This document shows positions 5,647 through 14,276 of a stretch of DNA of 64,000 bases, in pieces; within the stretch, counting starts at the first letter, position 1, and the number at the start of each line of letters is the position of its first letter. The translations under genes and the position numbers were made by a program. The notes below the pieces were generated by a model, which worked only from the letters and a program-made list of their open reading frames with translations, did not search any database and was not told where the DNA came from. Origin of the DNA: Chryseobacterium oleae (GTDB lineage: Bacteria > Bacteroidota > Bacteroidia > Flavobacteriales > Weeksellaceae); the NCBI RefSeq assembly GCF_900115055.1, contig NZ_FOVD01000005.1, positions 248,001 through 312,000 on the forward strand, in the 5' to 3' direction.

Positions 5647-7709
5647 AATTTAGAAACTGGTTTTTAGTAGTGCTGCTCTTTTTAGCGGCAGGAATTAATG
5701 CACAGATCAAGAATCCTGTAAAATTTAAGTTCACCATCAACGATTTGGGGAACAATCAATATGAAGCTGTTCTGAATGCTACGATGGAAAGCGGCTGGCA
5801 TATTTATTCCAAAGACCTTCCGGAAGATACAGGAATCCCTACTGAATATAAAGTTTCAGGGAAGAATATTGAGCTGATCGGAAAATTTACCGAGGTTGGT
5901 AAAAAGCATGAGGAATTTTCGGAAGCTTTTGGCGGAACAATTGTTTTTTATTCCAACTCGGCCGGTTTCAAACAGAAATTCAAATTAAAAGACCCAACAA
6001 AACCGGGTGATGTAACTTCTGAAATTACGTATCAGACGTGTGACGACAGAGTGTGTCTTGCGCCGAATACATTAGAATTCAACCAAAAAGTAACCCCGAA
6101 AGGAGCTGTTGAAGAAACAGCAGAGGAAAAAACCGAGACCGCAAAAGATTCAGCGAAAACGATAGAAACTGTCGTTGCAACTCCTGCAAAAGGAGAAGTA
6201 ACCGTTACGCAAACCTCACAATTAGATCCTAAGCAGCTAAAAATAGCGACCATTGATTTCCAGAAACCTTTAACGGATTGTGGAACTGCTTCTACAAAAG
6301 TTGACGAAAATTACTGGACATATTTATTCTTAGGATTTGCAGGAGGTTTAATTGCCTTACTGACGCCGTGCGTTTTCCCGATGATTCCGCTTACGGTTTC
6401 TTTCTTTACAAAAGGAAGCAGCAACAAAGCAAAAGGTAAAAGAGATGCACTGATCTATGGATTTTTCATTCTTTTAATTTTCGTATTATTAAGTGTTCCA
6501 TTCCACCTGATTGACGGGATTGCAGGGAATATTTTCAATGAAATTTCTACCAGTGTCTGGCTGAATATCGCCTTCTTTATCATATTTATTTTCTTTGCAG
6601 GAAGTTTCTTCGGATACTATGACATTACGCTGCCAAGTTCTATCGCCAACAAATCTTCAAAAGCTGAAGAGGCTGGCGGACTTGTGGGTATTTTCTTCAT
6701 GGCATTAACGCTGGTTATTGTTTCTTTCTCATGTACCGGTCCTATTTTGGGCGGTTTATTAGGAAGTGCGGTAACAGGATCTTCCAATGTTCCGATGCTG
6801 CTTACCTTTGCTTTGGCAGGGTTTGGACTGGCGTGGGCTATCGTATTCGGTTTGCTGGCTTTATTCCCGCAGGCTTTAAAGAGTCTTCCAAAATCAGGAG
6901 GATGGATGAATACTGTGAAAGTGGTTCTTGGATTTGTAGAACTGGCTTTAGCTTTAAAATTCTTATCTAAGGCTGACCTGGTATCTAAAACATTCCTATT
7001 AAAAAGAGAACTTTTCATTGCTATCTGGATCGTAATTGCATTGGGACTGGCTTTATATTTATTCGGAATTATAAGATTCCCGCACGATGATAAAAAACCT
7101 AAGATTTCTATTACAAGAAAGATATTGGGAGCATTGGGAATCGGTTTTGTGATTTATCTGATCCAGGGATTAATTCCAGCAGAGCGTCCAAAACTTCAGA
7201 TGCTAAGTGGTATTTTACCTCCGCTGAACGTCAGCTATTTCCACGATGAGAAAGACGGCATCCTCGGAATGCATCCTGAACATGATTTCTTTAAAGCCAT
7301 TGAACTTGCTAAAAAGGAAAACAAACCAATCCTCATCGACTTTACCGGCTACGGCTGTGAAAACTGTAGGAAGATGGAGGAATTCGTCTGGAGCGAACCG
7401 GATATCTTACCGATCCTTCAGAATGATGTAGTACTGGCCTCGTTATATGTTGATGATAAGGAAGAACTTCCGGAAGATCAGAAAACCAAAATCGATCTTG
7501 GTGACGGACAGATCAAAAAAGTAAAAACAATTGGTGACCGATGGAGCTTATTCCAGCAGGTGAATTTCAACAACAATTCCCAGCCGCACTACGTTCTGAT
7601 AACACCGGACGGAAAAGTGATCAACACACCGGTTTCCGGATATATGCCGAAAGAGGATTTTAAAAAATTCTTAGAGTGCGGAGTTAATTACTACAAAACA
7701 ACGAAGTAA
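5643..7709 (+). CDS. dsbD: DsbD-family thiol:disulfide interchange protein
   Basis: Carries reducing power from cytoplasmic thioredoxin across the inner membrane to periplasmic or surface thiol proteins. Layout in the 688 residues: signal peptide (1-20), an N-terminal DsbD-alpha-like domain with two cysteines in TCDDRVCLAP, a low-complexity Glu/Thr/Ala linker, about eight transmembrane segments starting near 225 with the redox LTPCVFPMIP motif and a later FSCTGPI, then a thioredoxin-like C-terminal domain with Cys572 and Cys575 (GCENC). All three cysteine pairs expected of the relay are present. It is translationally coupled to tilS and followed by a strong terminator. Confidence 0.9.
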   Translation: MKFRNWFLVVLLFLAAGINAQIKNPVKFKFTINDLGNNQYEAVLNATMESGWHIYSKDLPEDTGIPTEYKVSGKNIELIGKFTEVGKKHEEFSEAFGGTIVFYSNSAGFKQKFKLKDPTKPGDVTSEITYQTCDDRVCLAPNTLEFNQKVTPKGAVEETAEEKTETAKDSAKTIETVVATPAKGEVTVTQTSQLDPKQLKIATIDFQKPLTDCGTASTKVDENYWTYLFLGFAGGLIALLTPCVFPMIPLTVSFFTKGSSNKAKGKRDALIYGFFILLIFVLLSVPFHLIDGIAGNIFNEISTSVWLNIAFFIIFIFFAGSFFGYYDITLPSSIANKSSKAEEAGGLVGIFFMALTLVIVSFSCTGPILGGLLGSAVTGSSNVPMLLTFALAGFGLAWAIVFGLLALFPQALKSLPKSGGWMNTVKVVLGFVELALALKFLSKADLVSKTFLLKRELFIAIWIVIALGLALYLFGIIRFPHDDKKPKISITRKILGALGIGFVIYLIQGLIPAERPKLQMLSGILPPLNVSYFHDEKDGILGMHPEHDFFKAIELAKKENKPILIDFTGYGCENCRKMEEFVWSEPDILPILQNDVVLASLYVDDKEELPEDQKTKIDLGDGQIKKVKTIGDRWSLFQQVNFNNNSQPHYVLITPDGKVINTPVSGYMPKEDFKKFLECGVNYYKTTK

Positions 7710-7727
7710 GATTAATCTAAATATCAT

Positions 7728-7763
7728 AAAGCCTTATCAATTTATTTTGGTAAGGCTTTTTTG
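7728..7763 (+). terminator. Terminator after dsbD
   Basis: AAAGCCTTA and TAAGGCTTT arms around a 14-base loop, followed by a T run; begins 19 bases after the dsbD stop. Confidence 0.85.
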
Positions 7764-7861
7764 TACACTTATTAGAAGAATATCTACACTTACTAATTGA
7801 TTTGAGAATAATTTATTTTTTTTATTAAATTACACCCTGAGTCACTCAATTACAATTACAT

Positions 7862-9412
7862 ATGAAATATTTTAAATTTACTTTTTTATTTTCTCTTATT
7901 ATTTATTCCTTTCTGCCGGCACAGACCTCCCCTGCTATACAGTGGCAGAAATCACTGGGTGGAAGCCAGGGAGAGTATGCAAAATCTGTCCAGCAAACCT
8001 CAGATGGAGGTTATATTGTTGCCGGATTATCTAATTCTACCGACGGAGATGTGACGGGAAATCATGGAGGTTCTGATTACTGGATTGTAAAACTTGATGC
8101 CTCAGGAACGATACAATGGCAAAAATCACTGGGTGGAAGTACTGATGACAACGCCAATTTTATTCAGCAAACCTCTGACGGAGGATATATTATTGCGGGA
8201 GAATCTACTTCTAACGACGGAGATGTGACAGGAAATCATGGAAATTTTGATTACTGGATCGTGAAATTAGATGCTTCAGGAACTCTGCAATGGCAAAAAT
8301 CATTAGGTGGAAGTAATCAGGATGTGGCCAATTGTATCCGGCAAACTACCGACGGCGGCTATATCGTTGCCGGTGAATCTTATTCTACCAACGGAGATGT
8401 CGTAGGAAATCATGGAATTTCCGATTACTGGATTGTAAAATTAGACGCCTCAGGAACTATGCAATGGCAGAAGTCACTGGGCGGAACTTCTTATGAAGGA
8501 GCAAATTCAATCCAACAGACTTCTGACGGAGGATATATTATGGCAGGCACAGGTAGTTCTACTAATGGAGACATGAGTGTAAATTATGGAAACGGAGATT
8601 TTTGGATCGTAAAATTAGATGCTTCAGGAACGATACAATGGGAGAAATCATTGATGGGTAATCTTGCTGATACTGCACAGTCTATCCAACAAACATCAGA
8701 TGGAGGATATATTGTTGCCGGCATGTCTAATTCTACAAACTCTGAAATACCGCTCATGTTTGGAACATCTAATTATTGTGTGGCAAAATTAGATTCTAAT
8801 GGAAATACATTATGGCAAAAATATTTTGGGGGCAGCGGTGAAGATCACCCCTATTCTACCCAACAAACTTCTGACGGAGGATATATCGTCGCCGGGGCAA
8901 CTGGTTCTTTAGATGGTCATATTACAGGAAATCATGGAAGTTTCGATTGCTGGATCGTAAAATTAGATAACACAGGAAACATACAATGGCAGAAACCATT
9001 GGGTGGAAGTGATTTTGATGAAGCCTATTCCATTCAGCAGACAGCGGATGGCGGATATATAATCGCAGGTATGATTTTTTCTGCAGACGGAAACATTACG
9101 GGTTACCACGGAAACAATGACGCCTGGATCGTCAAATTAAGTTCCACCCAATTAAACACTGGAGAAACTCAACTTATTAATAAGCCCATTATCTATCCCA
9201 ATCCGGCAAAAGATATGATTCATCTGGATCATCTTCCCGCAGAAACGGTTGTACATATTACCGACATGTCCGGAAGAAATCTTTTCACCCAAAAATACAA
9301 AGAGAAAAAGATCAGCATCCCTGTTTCTCAATTCAACAATGGCGTGTATCTCATTCAGGTTCAGCATCATGGAAAAATTGTTTTATCGGAGAAACTGATG
9401 ATCAGGAAATAA
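7862..9412 (+). CDS. T9SS type A secreted protein with seven tandem 58-residue repeats (probable beta-propeller)
   Basis: A 516-residue secreted protein. After a signal peptide (about 1-20, ending in PAQ) come seven near-identical units of about 58 residues, each built as QWQKSLGGS, then IQQTSDGGYIVAG, then NHG and DYWIVKLDASG. Seven repeats of this size suggest one seven-bladed propeller, which is inference from count and length. The last 75 residues form a type A sorting domain (YPNPAKDMI start, NNGVYLIQV, final KLMIRK), directing export by T9SS and anchoring or release at the surface. The repeats are also clear in the DNA (about 174 bp each), so copy number could vary. No close operon partner. 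Confidence 0.88.
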   Translation: MKYFKFTFLFSLIIYSFLPAQTSPAIQWQKSLGGSQGEYAKSVQQTSDGGYIVAGLSNSTDGDVTGNHGGSDYWIVKLDASGTIQWQKSLGGSTDDNANFIQQTSDGGYIIAGESTSNDGDVTGNHGNFDYWIVKLDASGTLQWQKSLGGSNQDVANCIRQTTDGGYIVAGESYSTNGDVVGNHGISDYWIVKLDASGTMQWQKSLGGTSYEGANSIQQTSDGGYIMAGTGSSTNGDMSVNYGNGDFWIVKLDASGTIQWEKSLMGNLADTAQSIQQTSDGGYIVAGMSNSTNSEIPLMFGTSNYCVAKLDSNGNTLWQKYFGGSGEDHPYSTQQTSDGGYIVAGATGSLDGHITGNHGSFDCWIVKLDNTGNIQWQKPLGGSDFDEAYSIQQTADGGYIIAGMIFSADGNITGYHGNNDAWIVKLSSTQLNTGETQLINKPIIYPNPAKDMIHLDHLPAETVVHITDMSGRNLFTQKYKEKKISIPVSQFNNGVYLIQVQHHGKIVLSEKLMIRK

Positions 9413-9608
9413 CAAACAAATCCATAAAGTATCATAAAAATTTATGAATTTAAACAGTTGTAAGAAAATTTAATGTTAAATTATAATTGATTTTAGATTT
9501 TTTATATCATTTAAGAAATTTAGGTACAGACTTTGCATCGGTTCCCTCGAATCACGATGAATTCTAGACGCTTCATCAAGTACCGTTTAACATTTAAAAT
9601 TATGAATT

Positions 9609-10133
9609 ATGGCTGAAGTAATTGCACAAGAAAAGCAGGGCGGCAAGCAAAAGAAAAAATTAATCCGCGTGGATATGACCCCAATGGTAGATCTGGGATT
9701 TTTACTGATCACCTTCTTTATGTTCACTACCAATTTTACAAAACCTAATGTAATGGATCTGGGACTACCTGCAAAAGACCCTAATCCCTCCGTTATTAAT
9801 GATGAAGTAATCAAAGACAAAAACCAGGTTACCTTTATTCTTGGGAAAGACAACAGGGTGTTTTATCATCAGAGCAATGCGATAGATTTAAATTCCGGAA
9901 ACCTAAAAGAAACAGATTTCAGTGGGGTGAAAATCTCTAAGATTATTTCTGAAGCTTACAAAAACGCCCCGAAACCAGAAATTTTCACAGTGATTGTAAA
10001 ACCAACAGATGAAGCCAACTATAAGAACTTTGTAGATATTCTCGACAATATCGCGATCTCTAAAAAAGAAAGATACGGCATCACTGATATAAAGCCTTGG
10101 GAAAAGAAAGTGTATACCGAATTAACCCAATAA
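9609..10133 (+). CDS. exbD: ExbD/TolR-family biopolymer transport protein
   Basis: Part of a proton-driven energising complex (ExbBD-TonB or TolQR type) of the inner membrane. A basic N-terminus (KQKKKLIR) is followed by one transmembrane helix at about residues 26-45 that contains the functional Asp28 (MTPMVDLGFLL), then a periplasmic domain to 174. It stands alone: no exbB, tonB or second exbD is within the window on either side, unlike the usual clustered arrangement. The ATG overlaps the end of a 19-codon upstream frame (9557-9616), possibly a leader. A terminator follows directly. Confidence 0.85.
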   Translation: MAEVIAQEKQGGKQKKKLIRVDMTPMVDLGFLLITFFMFTTNFTKPNVMDLGLPAKDPNPSVINDEVIKDKNQVTFILGKDNRVFYHQSNAIDLNSGNLKETDFSGVKISKIISEAYKNAPKPEIFTVIVKPTDEANYKNFVDILDNIAISKKERYGITDIKPWEKKVYTELTQ

Positions 10134-10139
10134 GACAGA

Positions 10140-10167
10140 AGAGCATTTTCAGAATGCTCTTTTTTTA
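10140..10167 (+). terminator. Terminator after exbD
   Basis: AGAGCATT and AATGCTCT arms with a 5-base loop and a run of seven T bases, beginning 6 bases after the exbD stop. Confidence 0.9.
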
Positions 10168-10245
10168 TTTACATTTGAAGATACAATAGATTTCAGACTG
10201 ACATTGTTTGCTGAAATATTTTTAACTGTTATAAAATTTAAGATC

Positions 10246-11028
10246 ATGCTGAACTTCGAAAGAAAAGGAAACGGGAAAGAAACTTTGGTGCTGCTTCACG
10301 GCTTTATGGAAAACCTTTCTATCTGGAGCGATATGGAACCTCATCTTTCCGATCATTTTTCACTGTTGAAAATAGACCTTCCCGGTCATGGCCAATCCGA
10401 TATCCTCGCGGAAGTTCACACCATGGAACTGATGGCTGATGAAGTGAAAAAAGTTTTAGACCATGAAAAACTAAGTAAAGTACATTTGCTTGGACATTCC
10501 ATGGGCGGCTATACCTCACTGGCCTTCGCAGAAAAATATCCTGAAACCCTTAAAAGCCTTACGTTGTTCTTCTCGACCTATTTCGCCGATGATGAGGAGA
10601 AAAAAAAGCAGCGGATCAAAAGCTACAGAATCATCAAAGATTCTTTCCCCCATTACGCCAAAGCCGGCATTCCCAATCTTTTTAATCCCAATGAAAGAGA
10701 CATTCTGGAAGGAAAAATTGAAATTGCCCTTGCCACTGCCCTTTCTACGAACAATATGGGAGCTCTTGCCTGTGTAAAAGGCATGGTGGAAAGAACGGAC
10801 AAGAAACACATCATGGAAAATCTGGAATCTAAAATCCTGGTTTTAGCCGGAAAACATGACAATGCTGTAAAAACAGACATGATGATCAAACATCTTCCAG
10901 ACAGAACCAATATAAAATCCTATGTTCTGGATTGCGGACACAACGGACACTGGGAAAAACCAGCTATCTGTGCAGAAATTATCAATACAGAGCTTCTGCA
11001 TAATCTTCCCAAAAAACTGGTCCTGTAG
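10246..11028 (+). CDS. Alpha/beta-fold hydrolase
   Basis: A 260-residue cytosolic hydrolase of unknown substrate. Strand 3 with the oxyanion HGF is at residues 18-20, the nucleophile elbow GHSMG at 83-87 gives Ser85, and the rest of the triad is likely Asp205 (AGKHDNAV) and His232 or His235 (CGHNGHW). The lid region is charged. I place the start at the ATG at 10246; an in-frame TTG at 10204 would add 14 residues lying before the fold. It is probably transcribed with the patatin gene 71 bases downstream. Substrate could be an ester or a C-C bond; the sequence does not say. Confidence 0.85.
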   Translation: MLNFERKGNGKETLVLLHGFMENLSIWSDMEPHLSDHFSLLKIDLPGHGQSDILAEVHTMELMADEVKKVLDHEKLSKVHLLGHSMGGYTSLAFAEKYPETLKSLTLFFSTYFADDEEKKKQRIKSYRIIKDSFPHYAKAGIPNLFNPNERDILEGKIEIALATALSTNNMGALACVKGMVERTDKKHIMENLESKILVLAGKHDNAVKTDMMIKHLPDRTNIKSYVLDCGHNGHWEKPAICAEIINTELLHNLPKKLVL

Positions 11029-11099
11029 ATAACCCTCAGCAAGAGTCTTAGCCTCTGCATATCAAAAATTCTTGTATATTAGTAGGGATAATTATCTCA

Positions 11100-11912
11100 A
11101 TGGGTTTATTCTCGTTCAAAAAAAAGAAACCGCCGGTTATCGGCCTTACGCTTTCCGGTGGAGGAATGCGAGGAATCGCCCATATCGCCGTACTGAAAGC
11201 ACTGGAAGAATATAATCTGAAGCCACAAATCATTTCAGGAACAAGCGCAGGCTCTATTGTCGGGGCTTTTTATTCTTTTGGAAAATCTCCGGACGAGATG
11301 ATGGATATTGTGAGAAACACCACCTTCTTCTCAAGGTCTTATCTGAAGCTTTCTAAAAACGGTATTTTCAGCTCAAATTTCATTTTAAAACTATTTAATG
11401 ATCATTTTCCCGAGAATGATTTTAAGATCCTGAAAATCCCCGTTTACGTGACAGCCACCGAAATGACCCATGGAATTGTGGATTTCTTTTCTGAAGGAGA
11501 ACTTTTCGGGCCACTGCTGGCTTCATCAAGCGTCCCGTTTATTCTTCCACCTGTACGAATTGGAGAAAAAATATATGTGGATGGCGGCGTTCTCGACAAC
11601 CTTCCCATTGAACCTATTATTGACAAATGCGATTTTTTAATTGCTTCCCACGTCAATTCAATAAGCTATGACGAACTGAAAAAGATGAGTTTAATGAAAG
11701 AGTTTGACAGGATTCTCCATTTAGCCATCGCCAAATCGGTTTACTCTAAAGTAAAATCCTGTGATATTTTTTTAGATCCTCCTAAAATGACGAAGTTCAG
11801 TTTATTCAGCAAGAAAAACCTGGACATTATGTTTCAGGAAGTTTATGAATACACGTGTCAGGAATTGGAAGAGAAAGGATACAAAAAAGGCCCCCAAATT
11901 GAGAGCCTGTAA
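11100..11912 (+). CDS. Patatin-like phospholipase (RssA/NTE type)
   Basis: A 270-residue acyl-hydrolase with a Ser-Asp dyad. The oxyanion loop SGGGMRG is at residues 19-25, the nucleophile motif GTSAG at 47-51 places Ser49, and the Asp of DGG is residue 161. The length is that of bacterial RssA-like proteins. It has no signal peptide or clear transmembrane helix, so it should act on lipids from the cytosolic side; the substrate is not known. It lies downstream of the alpha/beta hydrolase and convergent with nrnA (17 bases between stops) with no clear terminator in between. Confidence 0.88.
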   Translation: MGLFSFKKKKPPVIGLTLSGGGMRGIAHIAVLKALEEYNLKPQIISGTSAGSIVGAFYSFGKSPDEMMDIVRNTTFFSRSYLKLSKNGIFSSNFILKLFNDHFPENDFKILKIPVYVTATEMTHGIVDFFSEGELFGPLLASSSVPFILPPVRIGEKIYVDGGVLDNLPIEPIIDKCDFLIASHVNSISYDELKKMSLMKEFDRILHLAIAKSVYSKVKSCDIFLDPPKMTKFSLFSKKNLDIMFQEVYEYTCQELEEKGYKKGPQIESL

Positions 11913-11929
11913 TATGGTTTGATCCGTAT

Positions 11930-12928
11930 TTAAGAATTTTCAATAAAACGCTTAAAATCTTCAATTGTATTCTCAAGTGAACCGGAAGATTTTCCACCTG
12001 CCGCATTGATGTGTCCACCTCCGTTAAAGTACTTTCTGGAGAACTGATTCACATCTACATCATCCTTACTTCTGAAAGAAATTTTGATAAAATCATCATA
12101 AAGATCTTCCATAAAGAAAGCAGCCATTTTCACTCCAGCAATGCTCAGTCCATAGTTCACGAAACCTTCCGTATCTCCTTTCTGGAAACCATATTCCTTA
12201 AGCTCGTTTCTGGTTAGCGACAAAACAGCAACCTTACCATCATTCACTACTTCTATTCTACCCAGTACAAGAGCGAGAAGATGAAGACGGGAAACAGTAT
12301 TGGTATCCCAGGTATTTGAAGTGATCACAGAAGGATCAGCTCCTTTCTCAATTAAATTAGCAATAATCCTATGCGTAGTTGCACTTGTAGAACGGAAACG
12401 GAAACCACCGGTATCCGTCATAATCCCGGTATAAAGACATTCTGCCATATCCTGATTCACCAACGCTTCATCCCCCATAGCTTCAATAAAATGATAGATC
12501 ATCTGGGAAGTTGCAGGAATTATAGTATCTGAATAAACAAAATCAAATTCTTCAGGCTGTTGGTGGTGATCGATAAGAATTTTCTTAGCTCTCGCCTTCG
12601 TCAACCATTCTCCTAAAATACCGATTCTTGAAGGCGCATTGAAATCAAGACAGAAAATCACATCTGCCCCACTGATCAGCTCAAATGCATATTTCCTTTT
12701 GTATTCCCCGATAATCACTTTTTTGGATTCCGGCATCCATTTCAGAAATTTCGGAAAATCATTTGGTACAATTACTTCTGCAGGAATTCCTTTGGCTCTT
12801 AAGTAATGCTTCAGTCCCAAACTGGAACCTATCGCATCTCCGTCCGGATTGTAATGAGTAAGGATAACGATCTTGCTTTCAGGCGTAAGTAATGTATTGA
12901 TATCTAAAAGTTCTGTTGGTGTAAACAT
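11930..12928 (-). CDS. nrnA: Bifunctional oligoribonuclease and PAP phosphatase (NrnA)
   Basis: A DHH-DHHA1 phosphoesterase of 332 residues that degrades nano-RNA and dephosphorylates 3'-phosphoadenosine 5'-phosphate. Motifs: HYNPDGDAIGSS at about 25-36, an Asp in FCLDF near 94, DHH at 120-122, and the C-terminal substrate-binding GGGHINAAGG near residues 303-312. Bacteroidota lack the classical Orn exonuclease, so this protein probably supplies that function (established for NrnA in other phyla; inference here). Single-gene unit. Confidence 0.9.
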   Translation of the reverse strand: MFTPTELLDINTLLTPESKIVILTHYNPDGDAIGSSLGLKHYLRAKGIPAEVIVPNDFPKFLKWMPESKKVIIGEYKRKYAFELISGADVIFCLDFNAPSRIGILGEWLTKARAKKILIDHHQQPEEFDFVYSDTIIPATSQMIYHFIEAMGDEALVNQDMAECLYTGIMTDTGGFRFRSTSATTHRIIANLIEKGADPSVITSNTWDTNTVSRLHLLALVLGRIEVVNDGKVAVLSLTRNELKEYGFQKGDTEGFVNYGLSIAGVKMAAFFMEDLYDDFIKISFRSKDDVDVNQFSRKYFNGGGHINAAGGKSSGSLENTIEDFKRFIENS

Positions 12929-13088
12929 CGTGTGCTTATTTTTCTTTAAATTTGAGTTTCCAAAGATAGAGCTTTTAAATAAATCATCTCAATGTAATTT
13001 CTGCACCCGGATTTCTTTTCTATCTCAGGGTTTATGAATAAAGGGATCAAAAACATTTCAAATAATTTCCAAAAAAAGACAAGGAAAA

Positions 13089-13119
13089 TTTGTAACTTTT
13101 AAAAATTTCTATATCTTTG
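13089..13119 (+). promoter_or_regulatory. Consensus Bacteroidota promoter of rpmH
   Basis: TTTG at 13089-13092, a spacer of exactly 19 bases, and TATCTTTG at 13112-13119. This is a full match to the primary sigma factor pattern TTTG-N19-TAnnTTTG and gives a leader of about 40 bases before the rpmH start. Confidence 0.85.
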
Positions 13120-13163
13120 CAACCTGAAAATTAATAGATTAATTACGATTTAAATATATAGTA

Positions 13164-13322
13164 ATGAGTAAAAGAACATTCCAGCCATCAGAAAGAAAGA
13201 AAAGAAACAAACACGGTTTCAGAGAAAGAATGTCTACGCCAAACGGTAGAAGAGTTTTGGCAGCAAGAAGAGCTAAAGGCAGAAAGAGTTTAACTGTTAG
13301 TGCTGCGCGCGCTAAGAGATAA
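13164..13322 (+). CDS. rpmH: 50S ribosomal protein L34
   Basis: A 52-residue basic protein starting [20 protein letters not shown] and ending in AARAKR, the whole-length L34 pattern. Part of the large ribosomal subunit near the base of 23S rRNA. It stands apart from rnpA and dnaA, its neighbours in many bacteria; here it lies between nrnA and ftsE. It has its own consensus promoter and its own terminator, so it is a single-gene unit with high expected expression. Confidence 0.97.
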   Translation: MSKRTFQPSERKKRNKHGFRERMSTPNGRRVLAARRAKGRKSLTVSAARAKR

Positions 13323-13347
13323 TATCTCGGATATCATATACAAATCA

Positions 13348-13379
13348 TGCTTGAAAAGAAGTTTTTCAGGCATTTTTTG
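13348..13379 (+). terminator. Terminator after rpmH
   Basis: TGCTTGAAAA and TTTTCAGGCA arms (one G-T type pair) with a short loop and a T6 run, 25 bases after the rpmH stop. Confidence 0.75.
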
Positions 13380-13476
13380 TTGTTAAAATTTCCTAAAGTT
13401 TAGGTTTTTTAAGCTTCTTTTTTCTATTTTTAAGATCTGAAAAAATATTTTAGAAATAGCACCATAAAATTGAATT

Positions 13477-14187
13477 ATGCCGCATACAAATATCTCCGGA
13501 GATAATATTATAAGCTTACAGAACGCAAAGATTGCGCAAAAAAACTTCACTGTTCTTTCTGATGTTAATCTTAACATTAAAAAAGGCAGATTCTGCTACC
13601 TTATCGGAAAGACGGGTTCCGGAAAAAGCTCACTGTTAAAGACGCTTTACGGACACATTCCTTTGGCATCCGGACATGGTGCTGTGGTAGGTTTTGAGCT
13701 AGCCAAGCTAAGACCTTCAGATATTCCCAACTTAAGAAGAAAACTGGGAATCGTATTCCAGGATTTCCAACTGCTTTCGGACAGAACGGTTGAAAAAAAC
13801 TTAAAATTCGTTCTTGAAGCTACAGGATGGAACGATAAAGTAAAAATGGAAGACCGCATCAATGAAGTTTTGGGAAGTGTGAATATGAAGAGCAAAAAGC
13901 ACAAAATGCCACATGAGCTTTCAGGTGGCGAGCAACAGCGTATAGCCATTGCCAGAGCTTTATTGAATCACCCTGACCTTATCCTTGCCGATGAGCCTAC
14001 CGGAAACCTTGACCCTGAAACATCCAACGAAATCATGACCCTTCTAAAGCAGGTAGCCCTTGAAAACGGAGCCGCTGTAGTAATGGCAACCCATGATTAC
14101 CATATGATCCAAAACTTCCCTGGTGAAGCGATCAGATGTGAGGACGGAAAAGTTTCTGTACTGGATACGGCTGAGTTATTTGAGTAA
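13477..14187 (+). CDS. ftsE: Cell-division ABC transporter ATP-binding protein FtsE
   Basis: ATPase subunit of FtsEX, which in other bacteria drives peptidoglycan hydrolases at the division septum. The 236 residues contain Walker A GKTGSGKS (44-51), the Q-loop FQDF near 94-97, the signature LSGGE (148-152) and Walker B LILADEP (168-174). FtsE-typical features are the short length and NLRRKLGIVFQDFQLL. The partner ftsX is not adjacent, unlike in proteobacteria; separation of the two is known in Bacteroidota, and LolD-like proteins are the alternative reading. Heptad element B follows the stop. Confidence 0.85.
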   Translation: MPHTNISGDNIISLQNAKIAQKNFTVLSDVNLNIKKGRFCYLIGKTGSGKSSLLKTLYGHIPLASGHGAVVGFELAKLRPSDIPNLRRKLGIVFQDFQLLSDRTVEKNLKFVLEATGWNDKVKMEDRINEVLGSVNMKSKKHKMPHELSGGEQQRIAIARALLNHPDLILADEPTGNLDPETSNEIMTLLKQVALENGAAVVMATHDYHMIQNFPGEAIRCEDGKVSVLDTAELFE

Positions 14188-14189
14188 AA

Positions 14190-14276
14190 ATTAAGAGATT
14201 GAGAAATTAAGGAATTTAGAGAAAAACTAAGCAGTTACCAACTAACTTCTAACTTCTAATCTCTAGCTTCTACTTT
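14190..14276. repeat. Bipartite inverted repeat element B (octads then heptads)
   Basis: Four 8-bp units (14190-14221; the first two are ATTAAGAG and ATTGAGAA) are followed by a 20-bp spacer and five 7-bp units CTARYYT (14242-14276; for example CTAACTT twice). The complement of the right unit (an A, G-rich TTAGAAG) resembles the left unit. The right arm runs a few bases into the stop region of trmN6. It lies between the convergent ftsE and trmN6 genes. Confidence 0.8.

Noticed and set aside
9557..9616. 19-codon frame ending across the exbD start
   Set aside because: Overlap with the exbD ATG hints at translational coupling, but it has no ribosome-binding site or motif; kept only as a remark under exbD.
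13164..13322. Possible frameshift in the poly-A stretch of rpmH
   Set aside because: Counting from the ATG at 13164 to the TAA at 13320-13322 gives exactly 53 codons and a normal L34, so the gene is intact.
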